DNA of 25,254 nucleotides from an uncultured Eubacteriales bacterium (GTDB lineage: Bacteria > Bacillota > Clostridia > Christensenellales > Borkfalkiaceae): NCBI GenBank assembly GCA_900542935.1, contig UQPN01000027.1, positions 1 to 25,254 on the forward strand. Reading direction: 5' to 3'. The notes beneath the pieces are model-generated. The model searched no databases and was not told the DNA's origin. It saw only the letters and a program-made list of their open reading frames with translations. Each line of letters begins with the position of its first letter. Positions within the stretch are counted from its first letter, which is position 1. Positions 14,845 to 23,126 of this stretch are shown here, piece after piece. The translations under genes were made by a program, and so were the position numbers.

Positions 14845-16617
14845 ATGCGGTTCGATCCGAAATTCTGGGAAGAATTGAAAGCTAAAAATAATATCGTGGA
14901 AGTGATCGGCTCGTATATTCCGCTCACGAAGCGGGCGGGGCAATACTGGGCGTGCTGCCCTTTCCATCACGAGAAAACGCCCTCGTTTGCGGTGAAAGAA
15001 GAGGACGGGTTTTACCATTGCTTCGGCTGCGGCGTTTCCGGCGACGTGGTGAAGTTTGTGCAGAACATAGAATCGACCGATTTTATGACGGCGGTGCGGA
15101 TTCTTGCCGACCGCGCGAAAATGGAAGTGCCCGCTTCAAGCGATTTCGACGAGAAAAAAGCGCAGGAATTCAAGCGGAAAAAGGACGTGGCGCTGAAAAT
15201 ACTTCTGGAAACGGCGCGCTTCTATTTAAGCAATCTTTACGGCGGCGATTCCCGTGCGGACAAGCACCTTGAATATATTCAGCGGCGGAAGATTTCTCCC
15301 TCGGTGGCGAAAAAATTCGGGCTCGGCGCGTCGCTCGGATTCCGCGAGCTGCCCGAGTATCTGCGTTCGCTCGGTTTTTCGGCGGAAGATATGCTGGAAA
15401 GCGGCGTGGCGTCTTTGGATAAGCGGGGGCGCCCGGTGGATTCTCTGGCGGGGCGGCTGATTTTTCCGATTATCAATTCGCTGGACGAAGTTGTGGCGTT
15501 CGGCGGCAGGGTGATGGAGAAAACCGATTTCGCGAAGTATAAAAACACGCGCGAAACCATCGTTTTCAACAAGCGGAAGAATTTATACAACATCAATCTT
15601 TTGAAAAAACTCAAGCGCGAACAGGCGGTGAACGAAGTGATAATGGTGGAGGGGTATATGGATACCATTTCCCTCTATCAGGCGGGGTTTAAAAACGTGG
15701 TGGCTTCCATGGGCACGTCGCTTACGACCGAGCAGGCGCGGCTGATCCGCCGTTATACCGACAAGGTGTACATCAGTTACGACGGAGATTTTGCCGGGCA
15801 GAGCGCGGATTTGCGCGGGCTGGAAATTCTGAAAGCGGAAAATCTGACGGTGCGCGTGGTGCCGCTGCCCGACGGGCAGGACCCGGACGACGTGGCGAAA
15901 GAGGGTGCGGCGGCGTACCAAAAATGTCTGGACGCGGCGGTGCCGCTCATCGATTACAAGCTGCTTGCCGCGGGGCGGAAGTACGATTTGAACAAATCGG
16001 ACGAAAAGCGCGCGTTTGTGGCGGAGGCGCTGAAAATCGTGCGGGAAGCGGAAACGGCAAGCGAGCGGGAAGAACTTCTGAAACAGCTGCGGGATAAGAC
16101 GGGCATCACGTTGCAGTCGTTGGAGCGGGATCTGAGCGATTTGCCGGCGGCGCAGGCGCAAAGCGAAACGGCGGCGACGAAAGAGGCGGAAGAGGGCGGC
16201 GATAAATTTCAGCGCGCCGAGCGGTTTATTTTGGCGGCGAAGCTGTTTTCGGCGCCGTATGCGAAAGATTTCGATCTGAATCGCATTTCGTTTACGGACG
16301 AAACGCGGAATACGATAGCGAAGTACGTACTGACATGCGAAGAGAACGGAGAAAAAATCCGTCCGAGCGATTTGTTCGACGTGCTGGAAGCGGATTCGCC
16401 GGAATTCTGCGCGATTCTCGATCTGAATTACGAGGACGAGCTGGAAAGCCGCGTATCGGAAAAGTTTTTCGCGGATTCGGTGGCGACGCTGGAAAAAGAA
16501 GCGGTACAGGCGAAAATCAAGGCGCTTTCCGAAAAGTTTTCGGCGGCGACCGAGCTGAAAGAACGGCAGCAAATCGCCGCGGAAATCGACGCTCTGACGA
16601 GGCGGCTGAAAAAATAG
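14845..16617 (+). CDS. dnaG: DNA primase DnaG
   Basis: A 590-residue bacterial primase that makes RNA primers at the replication fork. The N-terminal CHC2 zinc domain has ligands C38, H41, C59 and C62. The Toprim catalytic core carries E269-G-Y-M-D273 and the metal-binding D313-G-D315. A helical C-terminal region (from about residue 450) fits the helicase-binding domain, which interacts with DnaB/DnaC-type helicase. Length is normal for Firmicutes. AAAGGAGG (14826-14833) gives a near-perfect ribosome site 11 bases before the ATG. The next gene is the primary sigma factor, the classic macromolecular synthesis order, here without rpsU directly upstream. Confidence 0.97.
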   Translation: MRFDPKFWEELKAKNNIVEVIGSYIPLTKRAGQYWACCPFHHEKTPSFAVKEEDGFYHCFGCGVSGDVVKFVQNIESTDFMTAVRILADRAKMEVPASSDFDEKKAQEFKRKKDVALKILLETARFYLSNLYGGDSRADKHLEYIQRRKISPSVAKKFGLGASLGFRELPEYLRSLGFSAEDMLESGVASLDKRGRPVDSLAGRLIFPIINSLDEVVAFGGRVMEKTDFAKYKNTRETIVFNKRKNLYNINLLKKLKREQAVNEVIMVEGYMDTISLYQAGFKNVVASMGTSLTTEQARLIRRYTDKVYISYDGDFAGQSADLRGLEILKAENLTVRVVPLPDGQDPDDVAKEGAAAYQKCLDAAVPLIDYKLLAAGRKYDLNKSDEKRAFVAEALKIVREAETASEREELLKQLRDKTGITLQSLERDLSDLPAAQAQSETAATKEAEEGGDKFQRAERFILAAKLFSAPYAKDFDLNRISFTDETRNTIAKYVLTCEENGEKIRPSDLFDVLEADSPEFCAILDLNYEDELESRVSEKFFADSVATLEKEAVQAKIKALSEKFSAATELKERQQIAAEIDALTRRLKK

Positions 16618-16701
16618 CGCCGCGGCGGAGCAGACAGACTAAATAAAAAAACGGGTTATCAACGTAAGATAAACAGGCACTCACAGGAGGCAGAAAAGAA
16701 A

Positions 16702-17760
16702 ATGGAGCAAATTTCCGAGCAAAAATTGCAGGAGCTCGTTAATGCGATTATCGGCGAGTACAAGATGAAGGGAAGTATTTCCACCACGGCGCTTTGCGAG
16801 ATTGTGGAAAAGGTGGATATTACGCCCGAACAACTGGACTTTGTGTACAAGGCACTGAAAGACGCGTCGATTCAGGTGGTGGACGAGAGCGAACGCGACA
16901 GGGAACTGTTTGAGCAGGCGCTTTCCGACGTGGGGCTGGACGACCCCGTGAAAATGTACCTGAAAGACATAGGACAGGTGCCGCTTTTAACGACGGACGA
17001 AGAACTGGAACTTGCGCAGAAGATGAGCGAGGGACAGGAAGCGGCGAAAAAGCGGCTTTCCGAAGCGAACCTCCGCCTTGTGGTTTCCATTGCGAAACGG
17101 TACGTGGGACGGGGCATGCTGTTCCTCGATCTGATTCAGGAGGGGAACCTCGGATTGATGAAAGCGGTGGAAAAATTCGATTATCAGAAAGGATTCAAAT
17201 TTTCCACGTATGCCACGTGGTGGATTCGTCAGTCGATTACGAGGGCGATTGCCGATCAGGCGAGAACGATTCGTATCCCCGTGCACATGGTGGAAACGAT
17301 TAACCGTCTTGTGCGCGAGCAGAGAATTCTGCTGCAGGAACTGGGGCGCGAACCGACGCTGGAAGAACTGGCTGAACGCATGGGCGTTTCGATTGAGCGG
17401 GTGAGCGAGATTCAGAAAATCGCGCAGGACCCCGTATCGCTGGAAACCCCGATCGGCGAGGAGGAGGACAGCCATCTCGGCGATTTTATCGAGGACGACA
17501 AAACGCCCACGGCAAGCGATTCCGTGGCTTCCACGATGCTGAAAGAGCAGATCGCGCGCGTTCTGGATACGCTGACGCCGCGCGAAGAGAAGGTGCTGCG
17601 GCTTCGTTACGGCATCGACGACGGCAGACCGCGCACTCTGGAAGAAGTGGGCAAAGAATTCAACGTAACGCGGGAGCGCATCCGTCAGATAGAGGCGAAA
17701 GCGCTTAGAAAATTGCGCCATCCTTCGAGAAGCAAGCGGTTGCGCGATTTTAATCCGTAA
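16702..17760 (+). CDS. rpoD: RNA polymerase primary sigma factor (SigA/RpoD)
   Basis: A 352-residue housekeeping sigma factor. Region 1.1 is short (about residues 1-75). Region 1.2 starts at DPVKMYLKDIGQVPLLT (81-97). Region 2 includes the core-binding and -10 recognition helices (SEANLRLVVSIAKRYVGRG at 120-138, and FSTYATWWIRQSITRAIADQ at 167-186). Region 3 follows. Region 4.2 carries the -35-binding helix-turn-helix TLEEVGKEFNVTRERIRQIE near the C-terminus. The length matches SigA of low-GC Firmicutes. AGGAGG (16685-16690) precedes the ATG. It lies 84 bases after dnaG with no terminator, so cotranscription is expected. Confidence 0.97.
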   Translation: MEQISEQKLQELVNAIIGEYKMKGSISTTALCEIVEKVDITPEQLDFVYKALKDASIQVVDESERDRELFEQALSDVGLDDPVKMYLKDIGQVPLLTTDEELELAQKMSEGQEAAKKRLSEANLRLVVSIAKRYVGRGMLFLDLIQEGNLGLMKAVEKFDYQKGFKFSTYATWWIRQSITRAIADQARTIRIPVHMVETINRLVREQRILLQELGREPTLEELAERMGVSIERVSEIQKIAQDPVSLETPIGEEEDSHLGDFIEDDKTPTASDSVASTMLKEQIARVLDTLTPREEKVLRLRYGIDDGRPRTLEEVGKEFNVTRERIRQIEAKALRKLRHPSRSKRLRDFNP

Positions 17761-17774
17761 AGGCTTTCGAGAGT

Positions 17775-18461
17775 ATGGCGAATACGGAGCGGATTAAGAT
17801 TTTGTGCGCGCACCTGCGCCCCGCGGAAACGTTTGCGGACGTGGGCTGCGACCACGGATATATGAGCGAGTACATGCTGAAAAACGGGCTGTGCGGAAAG
17901 CTGTATTTTTCGGACGTGAGCAAGGGTAGTCTGGAAAAAGCGAAAAAGCGGCTTGCGACGTACGTGGCGGAAGGAAAAGCCGTAGGCGTGTTGGGAGACG
18001 GATTTTACGGGATTCCGGACGATACGGAAGAGGTGCTGATTGCCGGCATGGGCGGAAGCGAAATCGTGGATATTCTATCTCACGAAAAGTACGGGTTTCT
18101 GCCCCGGCGTTTTGTATTTCAGCCGATGCTGGACGGCGAGAAGCTCAGGCGGTACTTAATAGCGCGCGGCGCGTATTTGGAGCGCGATTACACGTTTGAA
18201 AGCGACGGAAAACCCTACGATTGCATTGTGGGGCGGCGGCGAGGAGAAAACGAAAAAGCGCAGGAGTATACGCGCGGAGAATATGCGTTCGGGTACGAAA
18301 ACATGCGCGAAAAATCGGCGGCGTTTCTCGGACGCCTGAAAGAAAAACTGGCGCGTGCGGAAAAGTACCTCGGAGGCGAAAATTTAAGCGACGTTTCGCG
18401 CGGCGAGCTTTGCGCGCGGCGGGATTTTCTGCGGGGGGTGATTACAGGTGAAATCGATTGA
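17775..18461 (+). CDS. trmK: tRNA (adenine22-N1)-methyltransferase TrmK
   Basis: A 228-residue class I SAM-dependent methyltransferase of the TrmK family, which methylates N1 of A22 in the D-loop of tRNAs. Motif I is DVGCDHGY (residues 22-29), an acidic residue follows in FSDVSKGSL (45-53), and the family signature AGMGG (90-94) and FQPM (115-118) are present. A helical C-terminal region follows, as in TrmK of Bacillus. Only a weak GAGAG precedes the ATG, which lies 14 bases after rpoD, suggesting coupling to it. It overlaps the Nif3-like gene by 14 bases; the same pair follows sigA in other Firmicutes. Confidence 0.92.
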   Translation: MANTERIKILCAHLRPAETFADVGCDHGYMSEYMLKNGLCGKLYFSDVSKGSLEKAKKRLATYVAEGKAVGVLGDGFYGIPDDTEEVLIAGMGGSEIVDILSHEKYGFLPRRFVFQPMLDGEKLRRYLIARGAYLERDYTFESDGKPYDCIVGRRRGENEKAQEYTRGEYAFGYENMREKSAAFLGRLKEKLARAEKYLGGENLSDVSRGELCARRDFLRGVITGEID

Positions 18462-19299
18462 TTTTTTTGCGTTGATCGAACCGGCGGCGCCGATGGCGTA
18501 CAGCAAAGAATTCTGTTCCCGCTACGGCGCATACGATAACAGCGGGCTGCTGCTGGACTGCAAAAACGAGGTGAAGACGGCGGTGTTCGCGCTGGATTTA
18601 TCGAAAGACGCGGTGAAAGCGGCGGAAAAATCGGGCGCGGGCGCGATTGTTACGCATCACCCCGCCATCTATTCGAAACTGGCTTCGCTTTCCGCGGACG
18701 ACGAAACGAGCGGCGCCGTTCTTGCGGCGGCACGGGCGGGCATTTCCGTGATTTCCATGCATCTGAATCTGGACGCGGCGGAAGGCGGAATCGACGAAAG
18801 TCTTGCTCGGGCGGTGCGCGCGGCGGGCAGAAAGGCTGCCGGAAAGGCGGCGGAGCGTTGCGGCGAACCTACGGAAGATAGGATGTTTACGTTTTCTTGC
18901 GGCAACGGCGCGTACGGGCGCGCGTACGACGTGGCGGACGGCGCCGCGGTGAGCGCGGAAGCTTTGAAAGAAGCGTTGGACGGCACGCTTGGCGGCAGAC
19001 ATACGCTGTTGTTTGCAAACGAGGGGAAAACGGTGAAACGCGCGGCTTCGTTCTGCGGCGCGGGCGCCGACGAAGAAGCGATTGCGTTTGCCGCGAAAAA
19101 CGGGGCGGACGCGTTGATTTCTTCCGATTTCAAGCACCATATTTTAAAAGAAGCGGTTTCGCGGGGAATGGCGGTGATTGCGCCCACGCATTATGCTTCG
19201 GAAAATTACGGGTTTTATCAATTTTATTTAAAAGTACAAAAAATCGCCGGAACGGCGGGGGTAGTTTGCGAATATTTCGAAAACTCCGCGCTGCTCTGA
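18448..19299 (+). CDS. Nif3-like dinuclear metal centre protein
   Basis: A 283-residue member of the Nif3/YqfO (DUF34) family, ring-forming proteins with a two-metal site and an unsettled role; a GTP cyclohydrolase I-like activity has been proposed for some. The visible signature is DNSGL (residues 30-34), THHP (69-72), MHLNLD (104-109), and the C-terminal SSDFKHH and PTHYASE segments that supply the remaining ligands. At 283 residues it lacks most of the extra central domain of long (~370-residue) YqfO proteins. It starts with GTG inside the end of trmK, with GGGGGG about nine bases before. Confidence 0.9.
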   Translation: MKSIDFFALIEPAAPMAYSKEFCSRYGAYDNSGLLLDCKNEVKTAVFALDLSKDAVKAAEKSGAGAIVTHHPAIYSKLASLSADDETSGAVLAAARAGISVISMHLNLDAAEGGIDESLARAVRAAGRKAAGKAAERCGEPTEDRMFTFSCGNGAYGRAYDVADGAAVSAEALKEALDGTLGGRHTLLFANEGKTVKRAASFCGAGADEEAIAFAAKNGADALISSDFKHHILKEAVSRGMAVIAPTHYASENYGFYQFYLKVQKIAGTAGVVCEYFENSALL

Positions 19300-19319
19300 C
19301 GGAAAGGCAGGTAAAAAAT

Positions 19320-20021
19320 ATGTCTGAATTGACGGCAATTTTAAAGTATCAGGAAACGGATAAGAAGCTTTTCGCTCTGGAGCGGGAGCTGGCGTCGTGC
19401 GACGAGAGAAAGGAATTCGTGAAAGTGAAAAAATTCCTTGAAGGCGCGGCGGAAAAGCTGGATTCGCTGGAATCGAAAGCTCGCGGGCTGAAAGAGAAAG
19501 CCGCTGCGGTGGAAGAAGGCTGTACCGCGGCGGAAAAGGATCTTGCGGATTTCGCGGGCATCGACGAACTGATTAAAAGCGGCGGCGACGTATCGTATTA
19601 CAAAAAAGCCGCGCAGAAACAGCTGGACGCGCTCCGTAAGACGAAGAGCGAACTGGCGGCGCTTGTAAAGAGCGTAAAGGAAACCGATCAGGAGTACAAA
19701 GAACTGAAAAAGCAAGTGATTGCGATGCAGAAAAAGTACGCCGAGGCGAACGAGAAATACAAGGCGGTGAAAGCGAGCCGCGACGACGAGCGGAAAGCGC
19801 TGGAAAAGGAACTTGCGGGCATTGCGAAAGATATTCCCGAAGAGGCGATGAACAAATACCTTGCAAAGCGCAAAGAAAAGGTGTTCCCCGTGGTATTTCC
19901 GTTGACGGACGGCCGATGCCCCTGCTGCGGCATGGAAGTGCCGCTGGCGGCGATGAGCAAGCTGAAAGAGGGCGTCATCGAATGCGAAAGCTGCCGCAGG
20001 ATTTTGTATCAGCCGCAGTAA
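19320..20021 (+). CDS. Coiled-coil zinc-ribbon protein (C4-type, CT398/DUF164-like)
   Basis: A 233-residue protein with a long Lys/Glu/Ala-rich antiparallel coiled coil (about residues 5-190) and a C-terminal zinc ribbon with ligands C200-P-C-C203 and C222-E-S-C225. This architecture is typical of the C4-type zinc ribbon family that often follows Nif3-like genes; the role is uncertain, with nucleic acid or secretion chaperone roles proposed. The frame is open further upstream, but ATG 19320 is chosen because the upstream part lies inside the Nif3-like gene. It lies 20 bases after the Nif3-like gene, preceded by a weak GGCAGG site. Confidence 0.88.
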   Translation: MSELTAILKYQETDKKLFALERELASCDERKEFVKVKKFLEGAAEKLDSLESKARGLKEKAAAVEEGCTAAEKDLADFAGIDELIKSGGDVSYYKKAAQKQLDALRKTKSELAALVKSVKETDQEYKELKKQVIAMQKKYAEANEKYKAVKASRDDERKALEKELAGIAKDIPEEAMNKYLAKRKEKVFPVVFPLTDGRCPCCGMEVPLAAMSKLKEGVIECESCRRILYQPQ

Positions 20022-20106
20022 CGCGCGCCGGAAGCGGCGATTTTTAACGGAAGATTGAAAAGACTTCGGGAAGCATATCCGCGCGCGGCGTTGCATAGAT
20101 TATAAA

Positions 20107-21204
20107 ATGCAGAAAACCGTGGCAAAAATTTCATTGCTTACCGTAGAGAAAAACGCTTTATACTGGAAAAAACGCACGGGCGCGAGGCTTTGCGCGGTGG
20201 TGAAAGACGACGCATACGGGCACGGCGCGGCGGAAGTTGCGGCGGCGCTTGAAAATATCGCCGACTGTTTCGCCGTTTCGAACATCGACGAAGCCGTCGC
20301 GCTCGGTTGCGTTACGGATAAAGACGTTTTGATTCTTACTCCGCCGGCAACCGAAGCGGAGGCGAAAGAAATCGCGCTGCGCGGCTGTATCATGGCGGTG
20401 GACGGCGCGTTTACGGCTTGCGCGGCGGCAAGCGCGGCGGCGTTTTTGAAAAGCGTTTCCGCGGGCGGCGACGCGGCGGAAAGGGCGGTGCGCGTGCATA
20501 TCAAAACGAATACGGGCATGAACCGTTTCGGTTGCGACGGCGCGGCGCTTACGAGGACGGCGGAGATTTTAAAGCATAGCGCGGGCGTGCGCGTAGAGGG
20601 GATTTTTTCTCATCTGGCGGGCGTGAGCAATATAAAAAATGCGGCGGCGCAGCGCGATTTGTTTGTGAAACATTGCGCGGTCGCCGAAAAATATTTCGGG
20701 CGGCTTACGCGGCATTTATCCGCCACGGCGGGCGCGTGCTTATCCGAAGATTACTATTTCGATATGGTGCGCGTGGGGCTGGGGTTGTACGGCTATCTTC
20801 CGGACGGCTGTCTGCCGTTCGTAGAGCAAAAACCCGGGCGGGGAGGCAGACCGTTTTCGCCGGTGCGCCCCGCGATGAAAGCGTATGCGCGGTGTATAGA
20901 AAGCCGCACGTATGCAAGCGGCGAAATCGGGTACGGCGAGCGGACGGGCGTGCCGGGAGAGAAACTGCACGCGGTGAACGCGGGCTACGGCGGCGGGTTT
21001 TTCAGAAGAGAACGAAACGGCATGAGCGGCGGAAAAAATGCGGCGCTGCCGTGTATGGACTGCACGATCCGCCGCGGCGAAAAGCCGCGCGGCAGGGAAA
21101 TCTGCGTGATGAAAAACGCCGTGGAAACGGCGCGGGAAGCGGGAACGATAGCGTACGAAGTGCTTTGCGCGGTTGGCTCGCATGCCGAACGCGTGTATAT
21201 TTAA
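20107..21204 (+). CDS. Alanine racemase-like PLP enzyme, divergent
   Basis: A 365-residue fold-type III PLP protein of the alanine racemase family, which interconverts L- and D-alanine for peptidoglycan. The PLP lysine is K33 in VVKDDAYGHG, followed by TGMNRFG, FDMVRVGLGLYG and the catalytic tyrosine Y276 in GYGER. The C-terminal domain is divergent: NAGYGGGFFR replaces the usual GYADGFPR, ALPCMD replaces GRVCMD, and the HxxNS(A)G segment before FDMVR reads HLSATAGA. An AGTIAYEVLC segment near the end is normal for the family. No Shine-Dalgarno is seen before the ATG. Activity as an alanine racemase is probable but a changed substrate cannot be excluded. Confidence 0.85.
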   Translation: MQKTVAKISLLTVEKNALYWKKRTGARLCAVVKDDAYGHGAAEVAAALENIADCFAVSNIDEAVALGCVTDKDVLILTPPATEAEAKEIALRGCIMAVDGAFTACAAASAAAFLKSVSAGGDAAERAVRVHIKTNTGMNRFGCDGAALTRTAEILKHSAGVRVEGIFSHLAGVSNIKNAAAQRDLFVKHCAVAEKYFGRLTRHLSATAGACLSEDYYFDMVRVGLGLYGYLPDGCLPFVEQKPGRGGRPFSPVRPAMKAYARCIESRTYASGEIGYGERTGVPGEKLHAVNAGYGGGFFRRERNGMSGGKNAALPCMDCTIRRGEKPRGREICVMKNAVETAREAGTIAYEVLCAVGSHAERVYI

Positions 21205-21349
21205 GCGAAAGGGGCGGCGGAAACTACCGTTTGCGGCGGAAAAACGCAGGCCCGCCTGCCGGGCGGTTTTCGGAAAAACAACAGAGAACGAGCACGCGCA
21301 TCGGGGCGCGGATCGGATAAAAATTTTTACACAGGAGAATACGAAAGAA

Positions 21350-22078
21350 ATGTCGAATTTCAAAAAAGAAGCGGGAAAAGTGTGGCGCACGGTACGCGAA
21401 TGTCTGGTGCATGCGCTGGTGCCGATTTTCATGTATCTTGCCATGAGCGGCATCCTGCTTATTGTGTTACAAAAACACGCGGGCGAGGGCGGAGAAGTAT
21501 CGCGCTCGACGGTGCTTACGGCGTCGATTATCTGCGGCGTCATTGCGGTGGCGTACAACGCGCTGATGTCCTGGGGGTGCGGCGGAACGCATTTCGAACA
21601 GCTGATTTCGGGCAATATGAAGCGCCGTTCGGCAGCGGAGCTCGGCAGCGATCTGACGATTACGGGCTATAAAGAACATAAAGAGTACCGCCCCTGGAAG
21701 GGATTTCTGATGGGATTTTTCGTGTGTCTTCCCGTGGTGGTTGCGGGCTTGCTGTTCGGCAAATTTCAGCCGGTTATCGAATCGGGAACGACGGGGAAAG
21801 GCGCGGCGGTCGCGCTTCTGATTTTCGAATTTTTCGCGGGGTGGGCGGTGATGCCGTTCCAGTACCTGCATGCGCCGAATTTTTATATGTCGATTCTGGT
21901 TGCGCTGATTCCTTTCGTTGTTTCGGGCGTGTTTTATATCGTGGGCGCGTATTCGAAACGGGCGAAAGTGGCGAAACAACAGGCGCTGGCGGACAGAAAG
22001 AGCGCGGAGCAGACGGCGAAGCCGAAAAAAATCAATTACGGTGGCTTGCCCGGCACGAAGCCCAACAAAAAGAGATAA
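21350..22078 (+). CDS. Integral membrane protein, unknown function
   Basis: A 242-residue protein I do not recognise. Hydrophobic segments lie near residues 20-42, 52-74, 121-142, 155-180 and 185-205, followed by a basic hydrophilic tail ending KINYGGLPGTKPNKKR. The frame is open up to 21173, but the ATG at 21350 is chosen because AGGAG (21333-21337) precedes it and the upstream part overlaps the racemase gene. A WGCGGTHFEQLISG loop (residues 74-87) may be a conserved feature worth searching. It lies six bases before rsmD, so it belongs to the same transcript. Confidence 0.75.
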   Translation: MSNFKKEAGKVWRTVRECLVHALVPIFMYLAMSGILLIVLQKHAGEGGEVSRSTVLTASIICGVIAVAYNALMSWGCGGTHFEQLISGNMKRRSAAELGSDLTITGYKEHKEYRPWKGFLMGFFVCLPVVVAGLLFGKFQPVIESGTTGKGAAVALLIFEFFAGWAVMPFQYLHAPNFYMSILVALIPFVVSGVFYIVGAYSKRAKVAKQQALADRKSAEQTAKPKKINYGGLPGTKPNKKR

Positions 22079-22084
22079 CGGCGT

Positions 22085-22633
22085 ATGCGTATCATCGGCG
22101 GAAAGCACAGGGGCAGAGTGCTGACGGAATTCAAAGGCGAGGCGATACGCCCCACGGCGGACAGGGTGAAAGAATCCGTGTTCAATATTCTTTCGCGCGA
22201 AATCGCGGGGGCGCGGGTGCTGGATTTGTTCTGCGGCAGCGGCGCGCTGGGGCTGGAATGTATTTCCCGCGGGGCGAAAGAGGCGGTGTTCAACGATTGT
22301 TCGAAAGACAGCGTGGCGGTGCTTACGGCAAACATAAAAAAGCTGGGCGAGGGAGAAGTATGCACGGTGCGCGCGCTGGATTATCTTGCCTGTCTTAGCG
22401 CGTTGCAGGGAAAATTCGATATCGTGTTTCTCGATCCGCCGTACCGGTTCGATTACGGCGTGAAGGCGGCGGAAGATATCGCGCGGCGGGGGCTTTTAGC
22501 CGAGGACGGCGTGATTGTGTACGAACGGGACAAGCCGTTTGAAGAAAGCGTAGCCGAAAATTCCGGCTTGCACGTTGCCGACGTGAGAAAGTACGGAAAA
22601 ACGTACGTATCGTTTTTGAGGAAACTATTATGA
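22085..22633 (+). CDS. rsmD: 16S rRNA (guanine966-N2)-methyltransferase RsmD
   Basis: A 182-residue SAM-dependent methyltransferase that modifies G966 of 16S rRNA during 30S assembly. Diagnostic features are the N-terminal MRIIGGKHRGR, RPTADRVKESVFNIL (residues 22-36), the SAM motif DLFCGSGALGLE (47-58) and the catalytic DPPY (117-120). Length is normal. The stop codon overlaps the coaD start by four bases (ATGA), the usual rsmD-coaD arrangement. Confidence 0.95.
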   Translation: MRIIGGKHRGRVLTEFKGEAIRPTADRVKESVFNILSREIAGARVLDLFCGSGALGLECISRGAKEAVFNDCSKDSVAVLTANIKKLGEGEVCTVRALDYLACLSALQGKFDIVFLDPPYRFDYGVKAAEDIARRGLLAEDGVIVYERDKPFEESVAENSGLHVADVRKYGKTYVSFLRKLL

Positions 22634-23124
22634 AAAAATGCTTGTTTGCGGGTACGTTCGATCCGCCTACGGTGGGGCACAAAGCCGTTGTGGAACGGGC
22701 GCTGAAAGTGTTTGACGAGGTGATTGTGGCGATTATGATAAACCCCGAAAAACAGCCGACGTTCACCGTGGCGGAGCGGGAAAAACTGCTTGAAAAAACG
22801 TTTTCGTCGCCGCGCGTGAAAATTATTTCTTCTTCGGGCACGGTTGCCGCGCTGATGAAAGAAACAGGCGCAAACTGTTACCTTCGCGGGATTCGCAACG
22901 GCACCGATTTCGATTACGAAACGGCAAGCTACTATTTAAGCGAAAAACTTTACGGCGAATTTGTGGCGATGTACGTGCCCTGCCCGCAGGATTTATTGCA
23001 CGTTTCCTCTTCCGCCGTGCGTTCGATTCTGAAATTCGGCGAGAGCGTAGAGGGATACGTGGCGGAAGAGGCGAAAGATTTGCTTGTGAAATTTTACGCC
23101 GGAAAACAATCCGGCAAAGGTTGA
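22630..23124 (+). CDS. coaD: Phosphopantetheine adenylyltransferase CoaD
   Basis: A 164-residue nucleotidyltransferase that joins ATP and 4'-phosphopantetheine to dephospho-CoA in coenzyme A synthesis. The TFDPPTVGH motif (residues 9-17) carries the T/HxGH signature, followed by RGIRNGTDFDYE (86-97), the pantetheine/ATP contact loop, and SSSAVR (126-131), the ISSTxVR-type motif. Length is typical. It overlaps rsmD by four bases and is followed immediately by rarA. Confidence 0.95.
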   Translation: MKKCLFAGTFDPPTVGHKAVVERALKVFDEVIVAIMINPEKQPTFTVAEREKLLEKTFSSPRVKIISSSGTVAALMKETGANCYLRGIRNGTDFDYETASYYLSEKLYGEFVAMYVPCPQDLLHVSSSAVRSILKFGESVEGYVAEEAKDLLVKFYAGKQSGKG

Positions 23125-23126
23125 TT

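Noticed and set aside
14669..14878. Plus-strand frame of 69 codons upstream of dnaG
   Set aside because: It overlaps the dnaG start, the probable promoter boxes and the ribosome site, and has no ribosome site of its own.
18897..19319. Upstream extension of the zinc-ribbon protein frame
   Set aside because: It lies inside the Nif3-like gene in another frame and is Arg/Gly-rich shadow sequence; the ATG at 19320 fits the family start.
21173..21349. Upstream extension of the membrane protein frame
   Set aside because: It overlaps the racemase gene, and the ATG at 21350 has its own AGGAG site.
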